Under the pieces are notes generated by a model. That model did no database searches. It was not told the origin of the DNA and was given only the letters and a program-made list of their open reading frames with translations. 64,000 nt of DNA from contig JAUCEF010000009.1 in assembly GCA_033558025.1 (NCBI GenBank), positions 1,178,001 to 1,242,000 on the forward strand, in the 5' to 3' direction. The first letter of the stretch is position 1, and every line of letters starts with the position of its first letter. Both the position numbers and the translations under genes were made by a program. The stretch comes from Phytophthora sp. 'mugwort' (Eukaryota; Oomycota; Peronosporomycetes; Peronosporales; Peronosporaceae). Positions 11,232-22,530 of the stretch are shown one piece after another.

Positions 11232-11792
11232 ATGGCAATTTCGGAGACCGTCCAGAACACCTTATTTGTTGGTGACGCAAAGGACCAACTGATCCGGATC
11301 CCAATTCGGGCTGCCGAATCCGCCATGTCAAAAAGAAGGCGGCGATCTCGTCGACACGACCCACCGACCGAGAGATGCCGTCTCTTATGGACAATCGACG
11401 AGCACGACCGATTTCTCGAGGCACTCGAGCTGTATCCTTCTGGACCCTGGAAGATGATCGCGGACTACATCGGTACGCGAACAGCGCGCCAAACAATGAC
11501 ACATGCCCAGAAATATCGCCAGAAGATCGAGCGACGAAAGTCTAAAGAAAGCAAGGAAAGCGTGGGCTTAGCCTCTTCCCTTGAAGCTTCGTCTTCAGAC
11601 GGTGATACCATCAGCCTACCCGAAACAGAATTAATGCCCAAAGCTGCAACTACTCGAGTGGACGAAGCCACGGAACTGCCGGTGTTGCTGGACTTCTTGA
11701 ACAACTTCCAGCCAAGCGAAATCGAGCGCGCAACTCCACTTATGTACACTCCTGACAACGTATTCATGCTGGGTGTGCGTTTCAGGTCGTAA
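11232..11792 (+). CDS. MYB-like (THAQKY class) transcription factor, copy 3
   Basis: About 186 residues on the opposite strand to copies 1 and 2. Starts MAISETVQNTLFVGDAKDQL, then IRIPIRAAES, the basic segment RRRRSRRHD, and a MYB repeat (CRLLWTIDEHDRFLEALELY, PSGPWKMIADYIGTRTARQ) ending TMTHAQKYRQKIERRK. The tail has LLDFLNNFQPSEIERATPL. It is closest in sequence to copy 2. The C-terminus ends shortly after the conserved tail motif and lacks the acidic DDxxFW block of the other two, so it may be slightly shortened. Single exon. Confidence 0.85.
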   Translation: MAISETVQNTLFVGDAKDQLIRIPIRAAESAMSKRRRRSRRHDPPTERCRLLWTIDEHDRFLEALELYPSGPWKMIADYIGTRTARQTMTHAQKYRQKIERRKSKESKESVGLASSLEASSSDGDTISLPETELMPKAATTRVDEATELPVLLDFLNNFQPSEIERATPLMYTPDNVFMLGVRFRS

Positions 11793-12694
11793 TCGATTCC
11801 GGCGAAACCCTTCATTACCGCGAGGAGATTAAGCCTTTGACGAACAGTAAGATCATAAAGGAAATCGCCGGCTGTGTTTCTTATGAGTGGAGGCAACAAT
11901 TTTGAAAGAGCCAATTGTTTTGAACAGCTGGATCACTCATCGAACAACTTCTTGCTTTCATTTCCTATGTATTTTCCTCACAGAGAGCGTGGTGCTGGGT
12001 ATTGGCGCCAGGAGCGCCAGCCTCGCAGTACAAATTATTGGCACTGGACTATAAAGTCCGCCCACTTGATGCGGCACGCAGATTATGCAGTTGCAGGATG
12101 ATGTGGTTGGCCGGGTGCTACTGGTGATGTCGGTCGGATATACCGCTATCGCTTTTTGTAACTTACAAGCGCCAAACGTCATTTTTATTGCGTTTAGTGA
12201 CATGAAGTCTTAGACAACGACAATATACTTCCCGCACTTTTGAACAAGGGATTTATATATATTATATCTCCCATATAAACGCAATACTTCAATTTTGATA
12301 TTACTGGTATTGGTTTCCATACTGGAATATAACTATTGGATTCCATACTGGAAAATAATTATTGAATTCAATACTGGAATGGAATTATTGTAGGATAACT
12401 ATATCCCGTCCGGAAGGCCAACCCTATACAAAGACGTTTCTCCCCACAGCCAATGAAGGAGATCCAAACAGTGTAGCACTGTAGTTTTGTCTAATCATAA
12501 TCCGTTAAGGGTAGTGGAAACTTATTCTTTCTAATTTCTGATATAGTCCGGAATTTTCCAAATGTTGGAAATAATTTAGTATACTAAGGCCAAACATAAG
12601 CTGGTTATTGGATAATTGTACTCTGCAAAATGACACTTCAAGTTGAAGCGGTTGTCTTCTTATAGAGCAGACCAGAACTAAAGCAAATAATAGA
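11793..12694. other. Intergenic stretch without a recognisable gene
   Basis: About 900 bp after MYB copy 3. No coding sequence recognised; the second half is AT-rich and holds the 26-bp tandem repeat at 12315-12392, listed separately. Confidence 0.5.
12315..12392. repeat. 26-bp tandem repeat, three copies
   Basis: Three consecutive units begin TTCCATACTGGAA, TTCCATACTGGAA and TTCAATACTGGAA, each followed by a similar AT-rich half. The core CCATACTGG is itself nearly palindromic. It lies in an AT-rich stretch upstream of the Crypton remnant. Confidence 0.85.
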
Positions 12695-14494
12695 GTGCGC
12701 CGCTTCTCAAGCGTCATGGCAACTTTGACTGCGAAGCGGACATTCGAGATGAACAGGGCTTCGCGGGGCCTTGACACCCCGCAGAGAACTGTTGGGCAGG
12801 AGCTGGCAGCTGCTAAGATGTTTGGTGACTTCCTCAGAATAGGCTTGTCGAAAGTTGGCTTAGATGACATTCATAGAGCTCATAATGAAGCAGCTAGCTT
12901 GCCCACTCATAATATGTACTCACTTCTCCAACAGCTTTCATATTTTTGTTCAGACGAAAAAAAGCAACAAAGCCTGAGCTTCGGTCGGTCTACTGGCCGA
13001 AGCTACAGCGCTTGGATATTTTTCGCAAGTGATTACACGCTGCGTGAGCGCTATTCTACGTCGCTCAATGATGCTAAGAGAATTGCTAAAATTCATGACG
13101 AAATGGCTAGCCACATCGAGAACCGCAACCTGCGCGCTAATGGGCAAGCCAACGTCGCCCCGGGATGTTCAGTCAACGGCCTAAGTACAAGTGATGAATT
13201 CTTAGTTACTCGTGCTGACGTATCTATAGGTCTCATACCTTTAGAAGAGCAGCCCATACCTCTTTCGCTCGGAAGCAGCAACTTTCGATTGCTGCTTCTG
13301 GGGAGCTTTTTCTACATATTGCACGAATCAAGACTTCAGTAGTGTAGGGAGTGTCGATATACAAGTCGTCAGAGAGGTGGCAACAGTGCATGCTGCACGC
13401 GTTTGGTCTGCTATTTACCTGTTACGCCGAGCCCTCTGAGTACTTGTTTCCTCTTGCGCCGCGTTTTGCCGAGTTCGACCTTCCTGGAAAGGAGCCTTAT
13501 TATCAGGAGGAAGCTGTCGTGTATTGGGGTAAGCTGCTAGACGAGGTGGGCAACAACTCTGCGCCATAAAGTGAGAGGGAGACCCAAACATCCCTAGCTA
13601 TGTTACCTTAAGTTATCAAGGATACCTTGAAGCTGATGACGCCCGCGATAAGCCGCAGCGTGACGCCGGCATGACTAGCCACTCATTACGTCGACGAGCC
13701 GCCGCGTACACAAACGCGTCGTCGAAGCTGGCGATCCAGTTGACATCAACTCGTGGGCATGGTTAGCGCCGTTGGCCAAGGCGGTCGCCTGCATAAACAA
13801 CGACAAAAAAGGTCAGAGTGTAACCAAAGTGTTACCAGCATATTCAGCACCAGACCAACCCGTTGCAATACTAATAATCGCTGACCTACAACTTCGACTG
13901 TCCGTGCTGGAATACGGCCGGCTCGTCACCCTACCTAACGAGCTCTACCGTCACGTCTTGGGCTTCAAGGACGTTCGCTTTTTCAACGTTGCTATGAATG
14001 TTGACGCCACCAAGACCTCCTGCTGATACATCTGAAATCCATCCTTGCCACAACAGCCAGTGCGAGCACAACTCCGGTCTTTGTGTCTCGCTATATGTAC
14101 GCCCTGGAACGCGGAATCGCTACGACTAACGGTCGCCTTGGGGCCGGTATCTCCACAGCTACTTGCTGCGAATGGGAAGCACATATGAGAGCTGACTGGC
14201 AGGCCATGAATCACGCGCAGGTCGGCGATGCGGTGGCAGGACTGGATACGCAGCTATCATCAACTCTAGAGAACATATTAAGTCAGTTGACCAGCTTCAG
14301 TGAGCGGCGTGGCCGCCTCGAGGATGCTCAAGTTCATCTGCGCACGTCTGCTCCGCATACGGAGCGAAAGCTAGGGGGCTTTGTCCGATTACCTGTAGCC
14401 GAGTTGGCCGTGACCCCGGCGCCTGCAACGTCGTCCACCTTGGCAGGTGAATTGGTACGCCAGTCATATCTGGCAAACGGTTTAGAAGAATAAA
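12695..14494 (+). mobile_element. Crypton-like tyrosine recombinase element, decayed
   Basis: Plus-strand fragments in several frames form a degraded tyrosine-recombinase protein. The first, 12695-13342, holds a predicted helical N-terminal part (GLSKVGLDDIHRAHNE ... ). A second (13351-13569) reads HAFGLLFTCYAEPSEYLFPL. Near 13672-13730 the frame TSHSLRRRAAAYTNASSKLA appears, which fits the HxLRR box (catalytic His and Arg) of Crypton recombinases, followed by STRG. A last frame (14083-14493) starts SRYMYALERG and ends with the element's variable C-terminal coiled region. Cryptons are known in oomycetes. Multiple stops and frameshifts mean it is dead. Element ends were not defined. Confidence 0.6.
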
Positions 14495-14870
14495 AAGGAT
14501 CAGAACAAATGCGTTGATGCAAAAGCTGCTGTGAATATAGTCATGGTACGGGAAGCACTTGATTTGGGGACTAGCCCAGAAGATGGTCCGGACGGCTAAC
14601 GAGCGGCTCCGTTCCTATGACCACAAAAATGTCACGCGACAGGCAGCATCGCTGCGGAAGGGTTGGCGCTTGGTGCAGGTGTCGCACCCGGAGACGTACC
14701 ACTTGCTTGCAGCGCACTTCCTCGCTTCGAAAGCAAGTGGCTCCGCTGTCGACTCGTGCATCCCCCCGTCACACCTCTGGCAGCATCGGACCCTTCCGTA
14801 GAAGTCGGCTTCATATATTCATAGCAGCACATACATAATCATATACACATAAGTTACCATAACAATGTTG
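14495..14870. other. Stretch between Crypton remnant and tRNA-like sequence
   Basis: A plus-strand open frame at 14559-14801 (VRTANERLRSYDHKNVTRQ ... HPETYHLLAAHFLASK) looks protein-like but is not recognised. It may be another transposon piece. Confidence 0.3.
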
Positions 14871-14936
14871 CTGGAGGCCGGTATTGAACCGGTACCCTGG
14901 AAGCGGAGCTTCCCGCTCTATACTGAGCTACACCAG
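14871..14936 (-). tRNA. tRNA-like sequence (possible tRNA-derived SINE head), anticodon TCC
   Basis: On the minus strand the stretch contains TAGCTCAGTATAGAGC (A-box-like D arm), GGGAAGCTCCGCTTCC (anticodon arm, loop GCTCCGC, anticodon TCC if read as a tRNA) and GGTTCAATACC, a perfect B-box/T-arm core. The acceptor ends (CTGGTGT and CCTCCAG) pair only partly, the D-loop lacks the usual GG and the body is only about 66 nt. It is therefore more likely a tRNA pseudogene or a tRNA-derived SINE head than a working glycine tRNA. Confidence 0.5.
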
Positions 14937-16480
14937 TGTTTTGTCGGGCATCACCTACCTGCCGTCCATCTGCTGTGCCGCTGCCGCCGCCACCCGACAT
15001 GCACCCGACTACCAGCCGGCGTCCGGCCTGCCGCCGCTTCCCGCCACCCACCGTGCCGTCGTCGGTCCATCTTGCTGACGCCACCGGAGAACGCTGAATG
15101 AGACGACGAGTGGTCGGGAGTGAGTTCACATATTTGAAAAAAGAACGATTTGGCCTTATTCACCACCGTCCGGAATGAATTAGTTGCCGTTGATTCGAAA
15201 CGTTTTTTTTTGTCTAGTTAATGTGGCTCTATTGCAGATTTCCGGATTCCGATCCGGAATCTGTCAATTACTGTATTTCAGTGGAAGATACATAATCCCT
15301 TGTTGAAAAGTGCGGAAGAATCTTTTCGCCGGCCAAGTTTTTGCAGCTTGGCATACGACTCGTATCCCAAGCTGCGAAAGCGATCATCTGGAGATGATTT
15401 GTTGCCGTATCTATACAAAATCGAGCTGTAGACTTCATAGCTAATAGATGACCGTGCAGATGAACCTGTCAGCTTGATGTATGTGATATTGTACCGTACT
15501 TGACTCAGAACTTTTGAGTCCTGGATAATTAGCTTTTTGAAATTTGGGGGCTCAATTATATTGTGTGGATTAAGTGAGCCAACGGGAAAACAACACGCGT
15601 AAAACACCGTCTTCCATCCAGCTTAAGCACTAGATAGGTTCGGGACTTGAACGCACGAGACAAGGAAGCTGGCCCTTCCTTGTAGCCTTCTGGTACTAGT
15701 TGTGCTCAATTGCACAATGTTTGTCCTCATCGCCATCGTTCTCCTAGCCTTCAGGATCTCCTCATCGGGCATTACCCTGTTGGCACATCAGGCACCACGG
15801 GGAGGACGGCGCGCACTTACGTCACAGTTGGCGGCTCAGCATTTCGCCTAGCAACCAAGGCTCAGATGCGCCTGTCAGGTCTTGAGGACCGTCACCGCAT
15901 GACATAGCCCATACAAAACATGACCCGCTATCACTACGCAATTTTTCGCAGCTGCAGAAGCTCGATTTTGAATATCAGGTATGCCGTGACGACGATCCGG
16001 TAGCGCTGCGCCTCCTGCCAGGACTGGTGCTCAACAAGCGAGCCGCCAGCGGCCAAGAATCTATTCAGCCGCATGGCGGCGTCGTCGTTGTGCTACTCAG
16101 CCGGAATGTGGGCAAGAAGGTGGCCGGGCAGAAGAGGAAGCGCGCCGCCAGAAAACGTGCTGCGATGAAGTGCAAATCCGCTGAGGAGTCGTTGAGATCG
16201 TCGCAACGTGTGAGCAGCGATATCGAGCGCGCGCGCGGGGAGGTAAGACGACTTAGACTAACATTCCGACGAACACCCACTGCCTGGCCGAAGGGTGGAA
16301 TCGGTGAGAGGAGAGCTGGTCAGGCGGATCGCCCGCGCCTTTTGCGCCAACGTGATGGTAGCGACGACGACGAAGACCGTGATGACGGAGACATTTGAGC
16401 AGCGGCGAAGACAGTGGAACAAGCGACGCGAGAGACAGCGAGCTCGATTGTGACGGAGAAGGAAGCGGTGGGCTAATTGA
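14937..16480. other. Region without a recognisable gene
   Basis: GC-rich around 14950-15080, AT-rich afterwards. The minus frame 15278-15607 (about 109 residues, Lys/Tyr/Ser-rich) has no recognised motif. 16027-16398 on the plus strand is Arg/Lys-rich and may be antisense to the decayed C-terminus of the adjacent piggyBac element. Confidence 0.4.
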
Positions 16481-16489
16481 TCGGGGTCG

Positions 16490-18910
16490 GCTCTTCTTCT
16501 CCTCAACGACTTCCTTGCAGTATCCGAGCCGGTTCGTCATTATGGTCTCTACAAAGTAAAATCCCACCAAGAGCAGCTGGATAGCTAATGCCACTGACGT
16601 GTAGAATCGGTCTATGACAATCAAGCTCATGCCTTGCTTCCGAGATTCGAGCCCGAACACCTCCAACAAGTTTCTCACCACCGCAGCCGGACCCGACTTC
16701 TTGTCTGGCTTATGGGCGTCACTTGCGTGCTGCTTCTTACCGCAAATAAACCTCGAAGATGTAGTTATGCAGCATTGTTTGCACAGCGTTAGAATTGTTA
16801 AACCGCATTATTCAGCTTATGGAACGCTAGAGGTAAAAAAAATGTACCGAATGCAGTACGAGGTGATACCACTGCACAGCATGAAGAGTTGGTGCCCCAA
16901 TTGTGGGGTTTGTCCTTCAAGTAGACTCGCATCTTGTTGAAGGGTGACCGGCTTGGCAACAAAACTTCATCGAACGCCGAATGGGAGGGCGCAACATACC
17001 CACTAGCAAAGGTACGCTGAAGCACTTCCACGAGCTTTCTTATCTTCCACCCGCGGTCGTTTATGAACGAGGGTCATTGTTCGGATTGAAATGAATGTTT
17101 CTGGAGATCTTCTCGAGCCGGTCGCGCGCCAGTACCGAACCAAACAGCCTCGCGAGATCGCACCTAGATCAGTAGTCTTCCAGTGGTTTGACAATTTTCG
17201 CGGTTTGAGGCAATCGTTCTCGCCACCAGCAAGTCGATGAATTGACACAGCTCATGGGGCATAATCGGCTTCATGGATTCCATCTCTTGTTAAATATCTT
17301 GGCGCGTCTTGCGATGCAGATTGGAGCTACGCTGTTGCTTCTTCCGATAGCGCGGATACACAGCATCAATCCGTAGTGGTAACATCTTCCGGTGGCATTC
17401 CTTCGAGCAGACAGCAATATGCTGCCACAACACCTAGGGGAAGAGAATAAAAACAGCGCCATTGGAGAGTCACCATGCCGCAGTGCCTCCGCTGTTGGCC
17501 CAGAGTGGCCTTGACGTAAGCAAGGGTAGCTGCTCGAATTGTTGACCGGCTCGCGCGGTGCCATCATGTGCTCATAAACGTCAGGCCCCTCGACGTCCTC
17601 CTAACCCGTGACCGTCATGCTTCGCAACACCTCATCGTTTAGATTGCCTGCAAGAACTTCTGCAGCAACTTCGGACTCCGTCTCTTCCAAATCATCAACA
17701 ATGTCGTCTGGCATGCAGCGAGCCCCACCACTCTCGTTAGAGTCGTACTCACCAGTGTCAACATCATCGTTTTCAGCATCATCACCTGACTCAATAGCTC
17801 CGTACTGCTCTCCGTTGTCATCGCCATTCAATAGTATTCAAGACATCGTTGTTGTCTGCCAGCAGCTCGCTTTTACGTATGCTCAATTCATCTTCATCGT
17901 CTTCACCTATTGCCATACAAAACCACACAAATAAAACGTCAATAACCTATTCTACCTAGGGGCAGTTTATCATGCAGCATATCATTCTACATACCCTCTC
18001 GCGCTTCGATCGAAGCAACAGAATCATCGTCGTTGTAGGCCGTCGCAACCGATGCCGTGTTATCGTCCGCGGTCTCCATTACATCTTGACCAATGTGAGG
18101 TGACGTTGCAATTAGCCGGGAAGGGGGGGGGTACCGATCGTGAGCGTGTCGGCGTGCTTGGAGATGAGCCTTGAGGCGAAGAAGCTGCCGGTATGGTTTG
18201 CTGAAGTGCAGCACGAGGTTCTGCTGCTGCCATGCACACAAACCAGAATCAAATATTAGACTTGGTATATATCCCAATATATGATCAGCTTTACCTCCAG
18301 TTTCGGCGTTATTGGTCGACGCAATAGCAGAAATCGCGGCCTCTGTAGCAATTCCATGAGTTGCAGGGCGTCAACATCGCGATTGAAATTCGCGCGCCGA
18401 TGCAATGTTTTACAATACAACATAATATTCAACATATCATGCAGCGTAAGATTCAGCATAAAATGTAGCTTTGCATGCAGCATTGTACGTACCATCGACA
18501 GCAGTGTCGGCTAGTCGTGAACGAGCAACTGAAACTTCTTGCACATAGTCTCACGAACAGGTTGTATAGAAGATGGCACTGGAGCGTCGCCGAACGCCAT
18601 CTGCTCTTCACCTTGACGAGTGGAAGAGTTCAAAGCACGCGCGGACGCGGCCGCCCGGCTTCGGAGCACTATAAGCATAAAGGGTGGGTGTAAGTAGAGA
18701 GCAGACCAGCCAATTATTTGAAAGCGTACCATTCGCATAGTACTCCAGCACGCCCTCTTGCCCAAAAAGAAACAATGCCAACCGTCCCATTCGCATGACC
18801 CGCTGGTCTTATGTACTTGTACTGGTCGTCCAAGCTCCGTCCGGGCGGCGACTTGCGTGTCCACCCCTCTGCCTTCAGCTCGCGCCACACAGACTTAAAG
18901 GTCACGGGCA
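16490..18910 (-). mobile_element. piggyBac-like transposase remnant
   Basis: Read 5' to 3' on the minus strand, frames include VWRELKAEGWTRKSPPGRS (about 18890, the N-terminal domain found before oomycete piggyBac transposases), an acidic stretch (17831-17601), HGDSPMALFLF (about 17470), KLSNHWKTTDLGAISRGC (about 17200), EVLQRTFASGY..PSHSAFDEVLLPS (17031-16900), a KPHNWGT segment, and GMSLIVIDRFYTSVALAIQL with GFYFVETIMTNRLGYCKE (about 16630-16510). These are the DDE_Tnp_1_7 blocks in the right order, broken by frameshifts and stops. The Cys-rich C-terminal domain is not clear here, but a separate copy of it lies at 30290-30676. Inactive. Confidence 0.7.
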
Positions 18911-19264
18911 GTTACTTCGGTGTCTCTCAGCACCTTGCCTCTTATGTTCACCATTTCGTCTATTGACTTGGGTCCTCCGCCCGCAAATTCTTAAATGAGG
19001 CGGTTTTGAAAAAAGCGGGGAGGGCGAGAAGCTCTGAGCCATTCGTTTGGGCGGGACGGGCCCTTACCTTTTAGAAATCATAAAATCAGCTGCAACATTC
19101 CAAGTACCTGTTAAACATAATTTTACGATTTCCGACAAACCCACATCTATATCCACCCGGAAATAGAAAGAGCAGTACAGAAACGAACCAACTCTTTCAC
19201 TTGGTGTTTTTATACCTCGTGTACGGGGGAAAGGGCACCCATACAAAAATCAAGTCAAAAATCG

Positions 19265-19290
19265 CTTAAGCTGAATATATTCAGCTTAAG
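19265..19290. repeat. Perfect 26-bp palindrome
   Basis: CTTAAGCTGAATA is followed directly by its exact complement TATTCAGCTTAAG. A second palindrome, TGTAGCAT..ATGCTACA, lies at 19302-19319. They sit just before the pogo-like element. Confidence 0.9.
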
Positions 19291-19351
19291 TGGATAGGCT
19301 ATGTAGCATTATGCTACATCCGGTTTGGAGGGGTTAAATTAGATGTTGGTG

Positions 19352-20915
19352 AAAGCTGTACCCCTTTGAGGAAGTGCAACACGGGTACAGCTTTCCTCGA
19401 AATCCGGTAGTCCCAGCCATCGATGAGGTACCAGCGCGCTAAATACAGCGATGCGGACGGGACGCAGCTGTCCGGATCGTCCTCGCGGGGGCGATATGAA
19501 GAAAACCAGCAACAAAGCAAAGATTCCTCTCAGCACGCTTAAGAAATACGTAGCTGCTGCGCGCAAGGGATGCCCGACCGAGTCGAAACACCGCGGTCCA
19601 CCAAGACGACGCGTGAGCACAAACAGGTGGTTGCAGCCAAAATCTCAACAAACGTGTGGCATAAGGATGCAAAAACAACCTTCCACCTCAGTTTTGTTGC
19701 GTGCGGCAGTGCTAGTGGCTTTGTGGTCCCGCCGCTCTTCATTTTTCCTGGTGAGAGCGTCACTGACGGTATTTTCGATACGTGTCAGATACCAGGCGCC
19801 GGTGTTACTACTTCGAAGAAAGCATTTATGACGACCACGCTTTTTGCGCGATGGCTACCATATTTTGCAAAGTCCGTTCCAAACTCCTGTTCGAAGGCCA
19901 CTCCTGCTCGTGATGGACGGTTGCTCCTCCCACATTTCCCTGCCAATTATGACGTAGCAGACGCTCTTGGGATTGTACTGGTGTGTCTACCTCCTAACGG
20001 AACGCATCTGTTACAACCTCTGGATGTAGCAGTTTTCGCGCCCTTCAAGAACAGCCTCAAGGTATTCGCCGACGGAATGCTGCCTAGTATCGGAGAGGCA
20101 AGTATCGACAAGCAGACAACATTGGGATTAGCCGCCCTGGCGTGGTACAACGACCGAATGGGCATCAACCTCTCTGCTGGGTTTCGTGGTTGCGGATCTA
20201 CCCACTCTCACAAGTGAACATGCATGCGAAGCTGGCCAACATCGAGAAGAATGGACTGCCGCATCGTATCGTGGTGCTACCTGGCTTCAAGAGTCCGACA
20301 CCATGAAGCGGGAAATCCTGGTTTCCAACTCGAGTAACGAATGAAAAAAAAAAAACGGCAGCGAAGGAGGACTGGTGGGCAAATTATTACGCGATGTCTG
20401 CTAGAAGAGGAAGCCGTCCCAAAACGCGCTAGTTTCAAGCAAGACGGAAGGATTTCGAAACGGCAGCAGACAGCTTCGATGATCGTGCAGGAGGCGTGGG
20501 TGTGACCTGCGAGAGTTGATAAACTGCCGTAAAAGCTGACTTTTACACCATATGTGTCTGGAAAGGATATCGTTCTCCTCGCCCTCGTGTGCCCAGCAGC
20601 GATATCGATTCCTTGAGACCAATACTGAAGTCAAGTATAACGGGGCTACTAAAAAACTGACAGGCGGTGAAATGGACGCAGGTCAAACCGATCGACTAGC
20701 GCTTGCTCTCCTGCGATAGTGAATCCACGAAAAATCTGAAAAATCGACTGAATTCTCCGCTATCCGATTGTACTCAAGATTTTCAAACCGACCGTTCCTT
20801 CGGAACTTACCGTCGTGTTTGAGATGGCCTCTCTCCAAGGCTACTAAACTGACGTCTTCCCTTAGCTTCCTGAAAAATGCAGTCTTTTACCAGCGTCATC
20901 TCGTTTTGTTCAAGC
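19352..20915 (+). mobile_element. pogo-like (Tc1/mariner superfamily) element, decayed
   Basis: Plus-strand coding pieces begin near 19449 and include LSTLKKYVAAARKGCPTESK (helix-turn-helix region) and a large frame at 19570-20217 with VACGSASGFVVPPLFIFPGE, GAGVTTSKKAFMTTTLFARW, VCLPPNGTHLLQPLDVAVF and FKNSLK. These are DDE_1 transposase blocks. The catalytic-Asp block appears out of frame as VMDGCSSHIS around 19905-19940, so two compensating shifts are present. The 5' end carries AAAGCTGTACCC and its complement GGGTACAGCTTT (19352-19394). A 3' block at 20837-20910 (AAGGCTACTAAACTGAC...) recurs in a short relative at 31502-31766. Not functional. Confidence 0.7.
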
Positions 20916-20989
20916 CATGGTCCAGAGGGCGGTGGAGGTTTTCTGGCCGAGGTGCTTCCCCTTTCCATCATGTTAAAGCAGTCAATGCT

Positions 20990-21600
20990 GAGTTTGCGCT
21001 GCAAGCCTTGGGATCGTGTCTGTGGTTGATTGCTTCCCTATCGCCCCACTGCTTGGAGGATTCCTATGGGGTTTTAAAATCTCAAGCCACCCGAAATCCA
21101 CTCTTCTTCTACGTGTACTTTTTTTTTCGAAGTCGTATTATGGCCGCAGTTTCTCAAAGCAGCGTATTGATAGCAGCACCTAAACCAGGTATGTATATGC
21201 GTTTACCGTACTGTATTCACGGTATCTGGTTAATGCAAGCTATCAAGTGTGTCGTGCGCGGCTCGGCACTTACAGTGCGGCGGAGGAAGCAGGTAGGCTT
21301 GGTGTTAAGACTTGTGGGGAACGACGCACTTTTTTTAAATGAATACATTTGTTTGTTTGTTTGTTTTTTTAGCTACGACATGCATGCGCCCATGGAGCAC
21401 CTTCGTGCTTCTCATTCGCCCCTTCACTGGGTAAGCTTCTTTTTTTCTTTGTTGTATACTTAACCTAAATGTAAGATACGTTTTCTTTTTCCTAATTTCT
21501 TCTATGCAGGTACGCATTAGGTACGTATCTTCGGCGGCTGCCTGCCATGCGCGTCCTGGCCGTCCACGCAGTGATGCCCGATCTGTTCGATAGATCAAAC
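20990..21600 (+). other. Possible gene fragment with splice-like signals, unrecognised
   Basis: The plus strand reads MRLPYCIHGIWLMQAIKCVV and KQVGLVLRLVGNDALFLN, then a T-rich stretch ending TTTTTTTAG, then YDMHAPMEHLRASHSPLHWV, then GTAAGC to TATGCAG, and VRIRYVSS. The two introns look genuine by their boundaries, but I do not recognise the protein and its start is unclear. It could be an old host or transposon gene. Confidence 0.25.
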
Positions 21601-22530
21601 ATATTACACGAAGAATGGTTTGATTGGTTTCTTAGTGGTTTGTTGTGGTTTGTTCGCTTCAATTGTGCCGAGAGGTAAACGCGGACTCTCTAGTCGTCCG
21701 TATGCAACTTACACCGCAGGACCCAGTTCAAATTGATAGCAGGGCCCACTAAAGGAGATAAACTAGGCCCCCGAACCTCAGACGTGAGAACGAGACGGTT
21801 GGAACTCGATACCTTTGAAGTTTTATATATACTTAATATCAAGTTAACTAACAAAAAGCATTGATATTTGTTGGTTTCCTCCTTAAATAGTCAAATACCC
21901 TCTTGAATATGGATATATCAGGCGTCTCGTTCTCACGTTTTAGTCTGTATAGCATTCTTATCGCCACCGTCGTTGGCGAGAAAGTTATCGGCAAACCTAC
22001 CCAGAAAGAATCCTCCAGTGAGATCTTGAAGCTTTGGTCCCCCGGTAGTGCACGCTCTTGCGGAAATCTTTTGTCGTTTTCCTTTAGAAGTGGCGGGTTG
22101 GTTTGCTGGACTTGACGAACGAATTCTTCGTCCGTTACTGTAGGGTCTGTCGTGGCTGTCGTTGCCTCCAGGCGGTCTTCGCAATCCAGTAGCTCCTAAA
22201 CAATGTCCTGCCAGTTATTCAGGGCTCCCGGCCTTCGCCAGCATCATCCCTTCACCACCGTCATCTTCGTTCTCACTCGCAACCTCGATGATTCGTTCAT
22301 CACCCGCAGATTGTGTCCCGTCATCCGCAGTCTCCGTGAACACAAGCCTCTGAGCCAAAGGCACGGGTGTTTCATCGCACCCCTCGGGTCCCTGTACCGA
22401 GTCCGAATAGTACGGCGACTCGCTGTAAGGTCGGATCCGACGTTCACGTGTTGGCGTTCCAAATATCGTTGCCCTTGTGAGCTCGTTGGGATTAACAATT
22501 CTCGTTCGGGTTTCTCTGGCTTTCTAGCCT

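Noticed and set aside
20768..21463. A 231-residue plus-strand frame as one gene
   Set aside because: Its first half is low-information sequence overlapping the 3' block of the pogo element; only the later part with intron-like signals was kept, at low confidence.
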